Positions 42,731 to 51,688 of a stretch of DNA of 64,000 bases are shown one piece after another. This stretch comes from JALHMI01 sp964598535 (GTDB lineage: Bacteria; Planctomycetota; Planctomycetia; Pirellulales; PALSA-1355): contig CAZRCI010000016.1 of NCBI GenBank assembly GCA_964598535.1, positions 47,694-111,693 on the forward strand, read 5' to 3'. The position numbers were made by a program, and so were the translations under genes. The first letter of the stretch is position 1, and each line of letters opens with the position of its first letter. The notes below the pieces were generated by a model. The model was not told where the DNA came from. It ran no database searches and saw only the letters and a program-made list of their open reading frames with translations.

Positions 42731-45109
42731 ATGCTTACCGGCCTGGGAGCCTTGGTGAAGCTGCATAGCCGACTGGTGATTGCGGCCTGGTTGGGGCTGG
42801 CGATCGCGCTGCACCTGGTCGCACCGCGGTGGAACGACGTCATCCGCGACGGCGACTTGGCCTATTTGCCGGCGTCGATGCCGAGCGTGCGCGGCGTCGA
42901 ACTTCTGACCGAAGCTTTTCCCGACGAGCGCGGCCGAAGCGAGATTGCCGTCATCGTCGAGCGTTCCGACGGCCGGCTTACCACGCGCGACCTGCTCTGG
43001 TCCGACGCCCTCGCCGAACAATTCCGCGCCGAGGCCGAACGGCTGGCGCTGGCCGACGTTTGGAACCGCAATACCGACGTGGTGGGCGACAAGCTCGTCA
43101 GCCGGGTGAGCAAGAACGGCCAGGCCGCCGTCACCATGCTCAAGGTCCAAAACGAGTTTATGGCCACGGCCAACATGGCTCTGCTGGCCGAGGTGGAACG
43201 CATCGTCGACGAAGCGCGCGCCGATGCGCCTGCGGGCCTGAACGTCGGCGTCACCGGTTCGGCGGCGATTGGCGGCGACATGCTGCAAGCCGCGTCCGAA
43301 AGCATTCGCAGCACGGAGTGGGCAACGGTGCTGCTGGTGGTGGTCATCCTGCTGGTCGTATACCGCGCGCCGCTGATGGTGCTGGCGCCGCTTGCGACCA
43401 TCGGTGTTTCGCTGGTGATCTCGCTCGATGTGTTGGCCTTGCTAACCCAAGTCGGTCGCTTCGAAGGATTCGAGTGGTGGCGATTCAAGGTATTTGCCAC
43501 GACCAAAATTTTCATCGTGGTGATCTTGTTCGGCGTGGGAACGGATTTCTGCCTCTTTCTGATCGCTCGCTACCGCGAGGAACTGGCCCGCGGGCTGGCG
43601 CCCAGCGACGCCGTGGCGGAAGCCGTGGCGCGGGTAGGCGATGCTTTGATTGGCAGCGCGCTCACGACGATCTGCGGCCTGACGATGATGTTCTTCGCCG
43701 ATTTCGGCAAATTCGCCAGCAGCGGCCCGGCGATTGCCGTATGCCTGGCAATTTCGCTGGCCGCGTGTTTGAGTTTTACGCCGGCCCTCCTGGTCGAAGG
43801 TGGCAGAGCCATTTTCTGGCCGTTTGCGATGCCCTCGGGCGCGCAGCATGCCATGCGCCCTGGCCCAGGCGAACGCTTCTGGAACTGGGCGGCCAACGCC
43901 ATTCTCCGGCGGCCGGGGCTATTGCTCGTCGCCACCGTGCTGTTGCTCGCGCCGTTCGCCTATCGCGGGCTGCGGGTCGACATGACCTACGATTTTCTGG
44001 GCGAGCTCTCGGCGTCGCGTCCCAGCGTCTTGGGAACGAACATCGCCCGGCGGCACTTCACCCCTGGCGAAATGGCGCCGACCACGCTGCTGGTCTACAA
44101 GCGCGACGGTGCATTTGATGAGAAGGCGGGTGAACGCGAAATCGCAAGACTCACGAAGACGCTCTACAACATGCCGGGCATCGAGAGCGTACGCAGCCAG
44201 AGCGAGCCCACGGGCGATCCGCCTGGTTATTTTCAACCGTTTCGCAAAAGCGGACTGAAAAAGCTGGCCGCCCGGGAACATAAGATCACCAGGGCCCGAT
44301 TCGTCACGCCGGTCGAGTCACTTGCCGGCGGCGTTGCACGGTTGGATATCATTTTTGGCGGTGAACCCTTCTCGGCCGCGACCGTCACCCGCTTGAACGA
44401 ACTCGAAGCCTGGCTCGACGTGCAGCGCAAAAGCGTTGATTCGCCGTGGCACGGCGCCGAGTTTGCATTCGTCGGCACAACCGTCGGAGTGCGCGATCTG
44501 GAACTCGTCACCGGCAGCGACCAACGCCTGATCCAGCAACTGGTGGTGCTGGCGGTGCTGGCCGTATTGCTCGTGTTGCTGCGGCGCCCGCTGGTTTGCG
44601 CCTACCTGATCGGCACGGTGCTGTTCAGCTACCTGGTGACAATCGGCGCGACGCAGCTCTTTTTCGGCTGGGTGTATGGCGAAACCTATCACGGGCTCGA
44701 CTGGAAAGTCCCAATCTTCCTGTTCGTCATCCTGATCGCCGTCGGCCAGGACTATAACATTTACCTGGTCACGCGCGTTTTCGAGGAACAGCGCCGCCAC
44801 CCTCCCTTGATCGGTTTACGCAAGGCGCTGGCTTCAACGGGGGGGATCATCACCAGTTGCGGCGTGATCATGGCCGGCACGTTTTTCTCGATGACGACGG
44901 GCACGCTACGAGGCATGGCCGAACTCGGCTTCGCACTCTCGCTAGGAATCCTGCTCGACACTTGCATCGTCCGCCCGATCTTGGTGCCCACGTTCCTGGC
45001 GATTCTGGATCGGCCCCGGTTCAATCCGGGGGCGGCCACCCCGCCGACCGACGCGCGCCGCAAGCACGCACTGCCCCACCGCGCCGAAAGGGTGGTGTCG
45101 GGCCCGTAG
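42731..45109 (+). CDS. MMPL/RND-type membrane transporter
   Basis: 792 residues from ATG 42731; upstream TTG at 42698 in frame is not favoured. Layout of the RND superfamily MMPL type: TM1 (LVIAAWLGLAIALHLV), a large outside loop, then a TM2-6 cluster (VVVILLVVYRAPLMVLAPL, IFIVVILFGVGTDFCLFLIARYREE, ALTTICGLTMMFFADFG), TM7 (LLLVATVLLLAPFAYRGLRV), a second loop and TM8-12 (LVVLAVLAVLLVLLRRPLV, FLFVILIAVGQDYNIYLVTRVFEEQ, ALSLGILLDTCIVRPIL). The two GxGxD(F/Y) motifs (GVGTDF and AVGQDY) carry the proton-relay Asp residues. Exports lipids or drugs in relatives; the substrate here is unknown. Confidence 0.92.
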   Translation: MLTGLGALVKLHSRLVIAAWLGLAIALHLVAPRWNDVIRDGDLAYLPASMPSVRGVELLTEAFPDERGRSEIAVIVERSDGRLTTRDLLWSDALAEQFRAEAERLALADVWNRNTDVVGDKLVSRVSKNGQAAVTMLKVQNEFMATANMALLAEVERIVDEARADAPAGLNVGVTGSAAIGGDMLQAASESIRSTEWATVLLVVVILLVVYRAPLMVLAPLATIGVSLVISLDVLALLTQVGRFEGFEWWRFKVFATTKIFIVVILFGVGTDFCLFLIARYREELARGLAPSDAVAEAVARVGDALIGSALTTICGLTMMFFADFGKFASSGPAIAVCLAISLAACLSFTPALLVEGGRAIFWPFAMPSGAQHAMRPGPGERFWNWAANAILRRPGLLLVATVLLLAPFAYRGLRVDMTYDFLGELSASRPSVLGTNIARRHFTPGEMAPTTLLVYKRDGAFDEKAGEREIARLTKTLYNMPGIESVRSQSEPTGDPPGYFQPFRKSGLKKLAAREHKITRARFVTPVESLAGGVARLDIIFGGEPFSAATVTRLNELEAWLDVQRKSVDSPWHGAEFAFVGTTVGVRDLELVTGSDQRLIQQLVVLAVLAVLLVLLRRPLVCAYLIGTVLFSYLVTIGATQLFFGWVYGETYHGLDWKVPIFLFVILIAVGQDYNIYLVTRVFEEQRRHPPLIGLRKALASTGGIITSCGVIMAGTFFSMTTGTLRGMAELGFALSLGILLDTCIVRPILVPTFLAILDRPRFNPGAATPPTDARRKHALPHRAERVVSGP

Positions 45110-45277
45110 TGCCCCTCCCCGGGGCGTTCCTGCTTTGCTGGCAAAGTCTGCTTAACAACTGGGCGTCAGCTCACATCAGCAGCCTTGAAGTAGCGCCAAC
45201 ACAAATAACACAAATCACTTCATTTTATGTACTTACAAACACATTGCGAGCTACCGGCGGCAGGCATCCTGCTAGCA

Positions 45278-45293
45278 TGGCATGGCAGTTGCT
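45278..45293 (+). promoter_or_regulatory. Sigma-54 type -24/-12 promoter of the GSIII gene
   Basis: TGGCAT (45278-45283), 5 bp, TTGCT (45289-45293) fits the TGGCAC-N5-TTGCW consensus with one mismatch, and the GG-N10-GC spacing is exact. Predicted start near 45304, 77 bases before the TTG start codon. Confidence 0.6.
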
Positions 45294-45380
45294 CACTGCC
45301 TTGATAGTGCGCGTGTGCAGCGTATAGCCAATCCAACCTCCGAACCTTTTGTTGCACTTTTTTGCCAGGAGTCGAGAACC

Positions 45381-47558
45381 TTGAGTAACGCACGTCAGGA
45401 CGCGATTGCGGCCGTCACGAACTACAAATCGAATGGGCAGGCCCTGAATTTCCGTGAGTCTGGGTCGTCCTCGGTCTTCGCGTCGAACGTCTTCGGCGAT
45501 AAGCAGATGAAGACTCGCTTGCCCAAGCTGGTGTACAAGGCACTGCAAAAAACCATTCGCCACGGCGAGAAGCTGGACTCCAGCGTCGCGGATGCCGTGG
45601 CCGCCGCTCTGAAAGAATGGGCGATCGAAAAGGGCGCCACGCATTACGCCCACGTTTTCTATCCGCTGACCGGCCTGACTGCCGAAAAGCACGACAGCTT
45701 CCTGTCGCCCACGGAGGACGGCTCGGCCATCGCCGAGTTCAGCGGCAAGGAACTGATCCAAGGCGAGCCCGACGCCTCGAGCTTCCCTTCGGGCGGCATT
45801 CGCGCCACATTTGAAGCCCGCGGCTATACGGCTTGGGATCCGACCAGCTCGGCCTACATTCTGGAAAACCCCAACGGTACGACCCTTTGCATTCCCACGG
45901 CGTTTATCTCCTGGACCGGCGAAGCGCTGGACAAGAAGACTCCGGTGCTCCGCTCGATGCAGGCCCTGAACAAGCAGGCCCAACGCATCTTGAAACTGTT
46001 TGGCCACGAAAATATCGGCCCGATCACCGCCAGCGCCGGTCCCGAGCAGGAATACTTCCTGATCGACCGCAACTTCTACTTTGCCCGGCCCGACCTGGTG
46101 ACCTGCGGCCGCACGCTGTACGGCGCTCGGCCCCCCAAGGGACAAGAATTCGAAGACCACTACTTCGGAGCGATTCCGGAGCGCGTGCTGGCTTGCATGC
46201 TCGAAACCGAGCGCGAGCTGTACAAGCTCGGCGTGCCGGTAAAGACGCGCCACAACGAGGTCGCTCCGGCCCAGTACGAAGTGGCGCCTGTCTATGAGAA
46301 CGCGAACGTCGCGACAGACCACCAGCAGCTTATCATGCTCACGCTGCAACGCGTGGCCCAGAAGTACGGCATGGCCTGCCTGCTACATGAAAAGCCCTTC
46401 GCCGGGATCAACGGCTCGGGCAAGCACGTCAACTGGTCGATGGGCGGTTCGGTCGGCAACTTGCTCGAACCGGGCGACGATCCCCACGAGAACGCCCAGT
46501 TCCTGGTGTTCTGCGCCGCGGTGATTCGCGCCGTCCACCTGCACAGCGACCTGCTGCGAATGACGGTCGCCCACAGCGGCAACGATCATCGCCTGGGCGC
46601 CAACGAGGCTCCGCCGGCGATCATTTCGATTTTCCTCGGCGATCAGTTGTATGACATCTTCGAGCAAATCGAAAAGGGCAGCCTGACGGGTTCCAAGTCC
46701 GCGGGCACGATGACGATCGGCGTCGATACCCTGCCGCCGCTGCCCAAGCACGCGGGCGACCGCAATCGCACCAGCCCGTTCGCCTTCACGGGCAACAAAT
46801 TCGAATTCCGCGCGGTAGGCTCCAGCCAATCGATCGCCGGTCCGCTGGTAGTGCTCAACACGATCGTCGCCGAAAGTCTGGACTACGTGGCGACAGCCCT
46901 CGAGAAAGAAACCGGGGGCGATCCTGCAAAGCTCAACGTGGCGGTCCAGAAGGTCGTGCAGTCAATCATCAAAGAGCACAAGGCGGTGCTCTTCAATGGC
47001 GACGGCTATAGCGAGGAATGGCACAAAGAAGCCGAGAAACGCGGCTTGCCGAACCTGAAGACAACCGTCGACGCCGTGCCGGCCCTGATTTCGCCGACGA
47101 ACATCGAGATGTTCGAAAAGTACGGCGTCCTCAGCCCGCGAGAGGTCCACAGCCGTTACGAGATCTACATGGAGCGGTACTGCAAGGACATCAACACGGA
47201 AAGCCATGCGGCTCTGAACATCGCCAAGACGATGCTCCTGCCCGCGGCGTATCGCTACCAGGGCGAGCTGGCCGCCACGGCCGTGTCGCTCAAGGCGGTG
47301 CTGGGCGGAAACGCCGATGTCGGCACGCTCAAAACGGTAACCGATCTGGTAAGTCAGCTCGAAAAGAACATCGCCACGCTGGAAGAAACCATGAACCACC
47401 ACGGCGGCGGCGACGTCGCGGCCGAGGCTCAGCACTTCCAGTCCAAGGTTCTGCCGGCAATGAACGACGTGCGGACCGTGGCCGACAAGCTCGAGAGCGT
47501 CGTGGCCGATGACCTTTGGCCGCTGCCCACCTATCGCGAGATGCTATTCATCAAGTAG
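45381..47558 (+). CDS. glnN: Glutamine synthetase type III
   Basis: 725 residues from TTG 45381, chosen because AGGAG lies 9 bases upstream and it gives the usual GSIII length. An ATG at 45282 in the same frame lies inside the sigma-54 promoter. It makes glutamine from glutamate, ammonia and ATP. GSIII motifs: FNFRE-like opening (ALNFRESGSSSVFASNVFGD), HAYVFYPLTG-like THYAHVFYPLTGLTAEKHDSF, CIPTAFISWTGEALDKKTPVL, AGPEQEYFLID, KTRHNEVAPAQYEVAP, EKPFAGINGSGKHVNWSMG, AHSGNDHRLGANEAPPAIIS. The GxEQEYF and GSGKHVNW segments form the active site. Dodecameric in relatives. Followed by its own terminator and by a type I enzyme gene. Confidence 0.95.
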   Translation: MSNARQDAIAAVTNYKSNGQALNFRESGSSSVFASNVFGDKQMKTRLPKLVYKALQKTIRHGEKLDSSVADAVAAALKEWAIEKGATHYAHVFYPLTGLTAEKHDSFLSPTEDGSAIAEFSGKELIQGEPDASSFPSGGIRATFEARGYTAWDPTSSAYILENPNGTTLCIPTAFISWTGEALDKKTPVLRSMQALNKQAQRILKLFGHENIGPITASAGPEQEYFLIDRNFYFARPDLVTCGRTLYGARPPKGQEFEDHYFGAIPERVLACMLETERELYKLGVPVKTRHNEVAPAQYEVAPVYENANVATDHQQLIMLTLQRVAQKYGMACLLHEKPFAGINGSGKHVNWSMGGSVGNLLEPGDDPHENAQFLVFCAAVIRAVHLHSDLLRMTVAHSGNDHRLGANEAPPAIISIFLGDQLYDIFEQIEKGSLTGSKSAGTMTIGVDTLPPLPKHAGDRNRTSPFAFTGNKFEFRAVGSSQSIAGPLVVLNTIVAESLDYVATALEKETGGDPAKLNVAVQKVVQSIIKEHKAVLFNGDGYSEEWHKEAEKRGLPNLKTTVDAVPALISPTNIEMFEKYGVLSPREVHSRYEIYMERYCKDINTESHAALNIAKTMLLPAAYRYQGELAATAVSLKAVLGGNADVGTLKTVTDLVSQLEKNIATLEETMNHHGGGDVAAEAQHFQSKVLPAMNDVRTVADKLESVVADDLWPLPTYREMLFIK

Positions 47559-47602
47559 ATGAAGCCGTTCATGCGACAGGGGCTCATCCCTATTTAGCCT
47601 CG

Positions 47603-47647
47603 AACACCCCGCGCTGCTACCAAGGTGGCGCGGGGTGTTTCTATTTT
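47603..47647 (+). terminator. Rho-independent terminator between the two glutamine synthetase genes
   Basis: AACACCCCGCG (47603-47613) pairs perfectly with CGCGGGGTGTT (47629-47639), 15-nt loop, followed by TTTCTATTTT. Confidence 0.92.
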
Positions 47648-47702
47648 CCCTTCGCGACCATCACGGAGGTACCTGTCCGACGCGCGCAAGATTTCGTGCC
47701 CG

Positions 47703-47730
47703 TTGCATCGCCCTGGCGATGCCGTATGAT
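47703..47730 (+). promoter_or_regulatory. glnA promoter with a perfect 18-bp dyad between -35 and -10
   Basis: -35 TTGCAT (47703-47708), 16-bp spacer, -10 TATGAT (47725-47730). Between them GCATCGCC-CT-GGCGATGC (47705-47722) is a perfect inverted repeat, placed like a repressor operator. Confidence 0.55.
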
Positions 47731-47816
47731 GACGGCGGAATTAGAAGTCCACGGCGTGCCAGACCCATCACGACCGCATATACATGAATGCTGCACATAC
47801 AGAGGGGAACTGAGCG

Positions 47817-49229
47817 ATGAAACCGAGAGAAGTCCTGGCGCTATGTCGCGAAAAGGATGTCAAAGCGGTGGATCTCCGGTTCATGGACTTCCCCGGCCTC
47901 TGGCAGCACTTCACGATTCCGGTTTCCAAGCTCGAAGAAGAAGTGTTCGAAAACGGCCTGGGCTTCGATGGCTCGAGCATTCGCGGCTGGCAGGCGATCA
48001 ACGAGAGCGACATGCTCGTGGTCCCGCAGCCCGAGACCGCATTCGTCGACCCCTTCACCGAGTTGCCGACGCTGGTGATGATCTGCAACATCCAGGATCC
48101 GATCACACGCGAGGACTACACGCGCGATCCACGCAATGTCGCCCGCAAGGCAGTGAATTATCTGAAAAGCACCGGCATCGCCGACACTTGCTACATCGGT
48201 CCCGAGGCCGAGTTCTTCATTTTCGACGACGTGCGATTCGATGCACGCTCGAACGAGGCCTTTTATCATCTCGACAGCATCGAGGGAGAGTGGAATCGCG
48301 GCCGCGTCGAGAACCCGAACCTGGGATACAAGCTCCGCTACAAGGAAGGCTATTTCCCGGTGCCGCCCTCGGACCAGATGATGAACCTGCGCAACGAAAT
48401 GATGCAAACCATGATCGATTGCGGTCTGGACGTCGAAGCGCAGCATCACGAGGTGGCAACCGGCGGTCAGAGCGAGATCGACCTGCGGTTCAACGACCTG
48501 GTGAAAATCGCCGATCAGATGATGATCTACAAGTACATCATCAAGAACGTGGCCGCGCGACACAACAAAACCGTGACGTTCATGCCCAAGCCGCTCTATG
48601 CCGATAACGGCTCGGGCATGCACACCCACGTCTCGCTCTGGAAGGGCGGCAATCCCCTCTTTGCCGGCAGCGGCTACGCGGGCTTGAGCGAGATGGCGAT
48701 GCACGCGATCGGCGGATTACTTAAGCACGCGCCCGCGATCCTGGCTTTCAGCAACCCGACCACCAACAGCTATAAACGCCTGGTTCCGGGTTACGAAGCG
48801 CCGGTCAATCTGGCCTACTCGCAACGAAATCGGTCGGCAAGCTGCCGGATTCCGATGTACAGCCCCAGCCCCAAGGCGAAACGCGTCGAGTTTCGCTGCC
48901 CCGATCCGAGTTGCAATCCATACCTGGCCTTCTCGGCAATCCTGATGGCCGTGATCGACGGAATCCAGAACAAGATTCACCCCGGCGATCCGCTCGACAA
49001 GGACATCTACGACCTCGCACCCGAGGAATTGGCCGAAGTGCCCAAGACGCCCGAATCGCTGGAAGCGGCCCTCGCGGCGCTGCGGAAAGATCACGAATTC
49101 CTGCTCCGCGGCGACGTGTTCACGCCCGACGTGATCGACACTTGGATCTGGTACAAAACGGAGAAGGAAGTCGACGCTCTTCGCCTGCGTCCACATCCCT
49201 ATGAATTCTGCATGTACTACGACATTTAG
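47817..49229 (+). CDS. glnA: Glutamine synthetase type I
   Basis: 470 residues; AGAGGGGA 7 bases upstream of ATG. GSI motifs: FDGSSIRGWQAINESDMLV, IGPEAEFFIFDDVRF, VEAQHHEVATGGQSEIDLRF, MPKPLYADNGSGMHTHVSLW, KRLVPGYEAPVNLAYSQRNR, RVEFRCPDPSCNPYLAFSA. The segment DIYDLAPEELAEV matches the adenylylation loop (NLYDLPPEE in enterics) with its Tyr conserved, so GlnE-type control is possible; it is the GSI-beta form. Second, unrelated glutamine synthetase directly after GSIII, with its own promoter. No glnB, glnE or ntrBC gene is in the window. Confidence 0.96.
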   Translation: MKPREVLALCREKDVKAVDLRFMDFPGLWQHFTIPVSKLEEEVFENGLGFDGSSIRGWQAINESDMLVVPQPETAFVDPFTELPTLVMICNIQDPITREDYTRDPRNVARKAVNYLKSTGIADTCYIGPEAEFFIFDDVRFDARSNEAFYHLDSIEGEWNRGRVENPNLGYKLRYKEGYFPVPPSDQMMNLRNEMMQTMIDCGLDVEAQHHEVATGGQSEIDLRFNDLVKIADQMMIYKYIIKNVAARHNKTVTFMPKPLYADNGSGMHTHVSLWKGGNPLFAGSGYAGLSEMAMHAIGGLLKHAPAILAFSNPTTNSYKRLVPGYEAPVNLAYSQRNRSASCRIPMYSPSPKAKRVEFRCPDPSCNPYLAFSAILMAVIDGIQNKIHPGDPLDKDIYDLAPEELAEVPKTPESLEAALAALRKDHEFLLRGDVFTPDVIDTWIWYKTEKEVDALRLRPHPYEFCMYYDI

Positions 49230-49367
49230 AAAGCACCTCGCAAAACGCAGCGAGGCTGCTCCGCAAGAGACGAGCCCAACTGCATCGCGACCGCGCCGTT
49301 TGGCGGATCACCAGCTTCATCCCTCCGCTTATCCAATCCAGAACCCCTCGCAACGGTATTCCCCTAT

Positions 49368-50096
49368 ATGTCCCTCTCTTCCGAAACGCTCCGCAAGCTG
49401 GGTCAATTCGACACGCCGACGATTTGCAACGTGATCGAGCTGTTTGAAGTGCGCTCACGAACGGCAGGCTACATGAACGCGTCGATCAAGGCGAACTTCC
49501 CAGAGATGCCGCCCATGGTCGGCTTTGCATGCACGGCCGCGTTTCGCAGCAGCGCGCCGCCGGCCAAAGGAGACGCCTACGGATCGCTGGAGCAGCAGGT
49601 CGAACAATTCGCCTCTCTGGGCGGACCCGCGGTCGTCGTGTTTCAAGATATCGATGATCCACCGGTAGCGGCTACGTTCGGCGAAGTCATGTGCTCCACC
49701 TACAAAGGCTTCGGCTCCGTGGGTCTGATCACCTCGGGCGGCGGTCGCGACCTCCTGCAAGTGCAGGCACTCGGCTACCCCGTCTTCACCGGCTCCACGA
49801 TCTGCTCGCACGGCTATTGCCACATCCTGCACGTCGGCATGCCAGTCCACGTCGGTGGCCTGCCGGTCTCGACGGGCGACTTGCTGCATGGCGATGCCAA
49901 CGGCGTGACGAATATCCCGTTGGAGATCGCGGCCGATATCGCCGACGTCACGCAGGAGTTCGTCGATGCCGAAAAAATCGTACTCGACTACGTAAACGGC
50001 GCCGGGCCCAAAACCCCCGCCGGACTGGCCTCGGCACGCAAGGAATACAGCGCCGTGGTAGCCAAGCTTACCGACCGCGTGCGCCAGAAAAAGTAA
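49368..50096 (+). CDS. RraA-family protein
   Basis: 242 residues. RraA-like alpha/beta fold: FDTPTICNVIELFEVRSRTAG at the start, VFQDIDDPPVAATFGEVMCST, GLITSGGGRDLLQVQALGYP (the conserved G-x-x-RD of the family) and GDLLHGDANGVTNIP (the GDx2-3DxxGVxxIP metal/active region). Members include 4-hydroxy-4-methyl-2-oxoglutarate aldolases, oxaloacetate decarboxylases and RNase E inhibitors, often misnamed demethylmenaquinone methyltransferases. The longer N-terminus and RD motif favour the aldolase/decarboxylase side, but this is not certain. It converges on the next gene. Confidence 0.85.
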   Translation: MSLSSETLRKLGQFDTPTICNVIELFEVRSRTAGYMNASIKANFPEMPPMVGFACTAAFRSSAPPAKGDAYGSLEQQVEQFASLGGPAVVVFQDIDDPPVAATFGEVMCSTYKGFGSVGLITSGGGRDLLQVQALGYPVFTGSTICSHGYCHILHVGMPVHVGGLPVSTGDLLHGDANGVTNIPLEIAADIADVTQEFVDAEKIVLDYVNGAGPKTPAGLASARKEYSAVVAKLTDRVRQKK

Positions 50097-50128
50097 ACAA
50101 AGCCCTGCGCAGGATGAGCGACCGCCGG

Positions 50129-50437
50129 CTACTTCTTGACCGCGTGGCCAAGCTGCTTCTCGACGCTTGCCACCTTGGCCGCGAGCGAACCGGTATGCCC
50201 TTTGCGAACATCGATCTTGGCCGTGACAGAAACACGGTCGCAGTCGGCCATCAGGGTGTCGATCGCCTGCCGGAGAATGCCCAGCAGCGCGTCAACATCG
50301 CCTTCGACGACGGTTCCCATCGCGTGTAGCTGATAGTCGAGTCCGCTTTTCTCAACCACCTCGACGGCCTTGGCGACGTATTGGCTAACGCTTTCTCCTG
50401 CCCCCAGCGGCGTAATGCTAAACTCCAGCAGCGCCAT
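50129..50437 (-). CDS. Thiamine-binding MTH1187/YkoF family protein
   Basis: 102 residues from ATG 50437, which has an excellent AAAGGAGGAGG 5 bases upstream. Small ferredoxin-like fold: MALLEFSITPLGAGESVSQY at the start, then LDYQLHAMGTVVEGDVDALL and DRVSVTAKIDVRKGHTGSL. This is the DUF77/MTH1187 family, members of which bind thiamine or its HMP moiety. Upstream lies a dyad over a possible -10. No thiamine gene is adjacent. Confidence 0.88.
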   Translation of the reverse strand: MALLEFSITPLGAGESVSQYVAKAVEVVEKSGLDYQLHAMGTVVEGDVDALLGILRQAIDTLMADCDRVSVTAKIDVRKGHTGSLAAKVASVEKQLGHAVKK

Positions 50438-50471
50438 CGCGGCCTCCTCCTTTAACGGTGCCAGGCATCTC

Positions 50472-50484
50472 GTGATTTTATCAC
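50472..50484 (-). promoter_or_regulatory. Short dyad in the MTH1187 gene promoter
   Basis: GTGAT-TTT-ATCAC is a perfect inverted repeat about 35-47 bases before the start codon; its minus strand reads GTGATAAAATCAC and contains a TAAAAT -10-like box. Confidence 0.35.
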
Positions 50485-50518
50485 ACGTCACGCGTTCGTT
50501 CAGAACGTGGCGCGGCGG

Positions 50519-51427
50519 CTATTCGATGTCCTTTTGCATCTTGAGCCAACTGACCATGCACTTGGTTACCTTCTCGGCCGCGTCTTGCTGCACGAAGTGA
50601 CCAGCCTCGGGAATCGTGACCAGCGTCAGATCCTGTTCGAGCCAGTTCCAAGTGTCGTTCAACGCGCCAGGCAGCAGGGCCTCATCCTTCAGACCGTGAA
50701 ACATCAGCACCGAGCACTTCACCGGCGGATATTTCTGGTCCTCGGAATATTCATAGGGCTCTTTCGGATAGTTCGCCTTGTAGTAGTTCAACATCCCTTC
50801 CACGCTCGAACGCTTGAACGCTTCGAGATACTTCTTTTTGGCCTCGGCGTCCTTAACCCAGAATGTCAGGAATGCCGGCTGTACCTTCGACGCCGCGTCG
50901 GGCTGCTGGAAGTTTCGAGCATACTGCGAATTCTGCTGCTGCTTGGGATTGTTCGCCAGCTCGCGGGCGAGTCCCTTGGGATGCGGAAGATTGAGAATGA
51001 TCAACTTGTCGGTCGTGTCCGGATGGGCCATCGCGTACGACCAGGCCACGATGCCTCCCCAATCGTGGCCGACAATGATCGCCTTCTCAGCGCCAAAGTG
51101 TTTGACGACCGCGTCAATATCGGCCACGAGCTTCGGCATCGCATAGTTCTCGACGCCCTCAGGCTTGTCGCTCAGGTTGTAGCCGCGCTGATCGATGGCG
51201 ACGACCTGAAAGTGCTTTGCCAACTCGGGCATTTGCGCGCGCCAGGAGTACCAGAAATCGGGAAATCCGTGAATCAAAACCACGAGCGGGCCTTTGCCGG
51301 CGGTGACGTAGTGAATCTTGACGCCGTCGGAATCGACATAGCCCTCTTCGCCAAGTTCCTCGGCCGCGCGGGCGCTCACCGAGCATGCCAGCAAAACGAA
51401 CGCGGAGATCGCTAGTAACTTCAACAT
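50519..51427 (-). CDS. Exported alpha/beta hydrolase, epoxide hydrolase-like
   Basis: 302 residues from ATG 51427 (GGGAG 9 bases upstream; ATG 51490 rejected). Signal peptide (LLAISAFVLLACSVSARA). Epoxide-hydrolase/haloalkane dehalogenase type: oxyanion motif HGFPDFWYSW, QRGYNLSDKP, nucleophile Asp in GHDWGGIVAW near residue 124, NLPHPKG, catalytic acid region MFHGLKDEALL and catalytic His in PEAGHFVQQD. The nucleophile is Asp, not Ser, so it is not an esterase. Substrate unknown; the signal peptide places it outside the cytoplasm. Confidence 0.9.
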   Translation of the reverse strand: MLKLLAISAFVLLACSVSARAAEELGEEGYVDSDGVKIHYVTAGKGPLVVLIHGFPDFWYSWRAQMPELAKHFQVVAIDQRGYNLSDKPEGVENYAMPKLVADIDAVVKHFGAEKAIIVGHDWGGIVAWSYAMAHPDTTDKLIILNLPHPKGLARELANNPKQQQNSQYARNFQQPDAASKVQPAFLTFWVKDAEAKKKYLEAFKRSSVEGMLNYYKANYPKEPYEYSEDQKYPPVKCSVLMFHGLKDEALLPGALNDTWNWLEQDLTLVTIPEAGHFVQQDAAEKVTKCMVSWLKMQKDIE

Positions 51428-51688
51428 CGAAAAGTGCTCCCGGCAGATAGCTGTGTGGGCGTGATGGTCTCCAGGCAAGTGGTCATGCAAGCGTCAGGCT
51501 ATCCGCTCGCGCGAAGCGTGGCAAGTTACAGAAGCCACGCTGACCCAAAAGTTTTGGCCGGCCGCGTGTTATGGCAATCTCATCTTTCCCTGCGGGACGA
51601 TCTTGGTTAAGTACGCAACGCCGCGGTGGCAACTGCGTTATCAAAAAAACCGCGCGACAATGCAGGCAACCACCTGCAAGCTAAGGCC

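Noticed and set aside
45110..45140. GCCCC/GGGGC hairpin after the MMPL gene as a terminator
   Set aside because: Stem is short with a 3-base loop and there is no T-run.
45282..45380. ATG 45282 as the GSIII start, giving 758 residues
   Set aside because: It lies within the sigma-54 promoter, gives an atypical N-terminus and has no ribosome site; TTG 45381 has AGGAG at 9 bases.
47640..47816. A sigma-54 site for the GSI gene
   Set aside because: No TGGC-N8-TTGC pair with correct spacing; TTGCAT here fits better as a -35 box.
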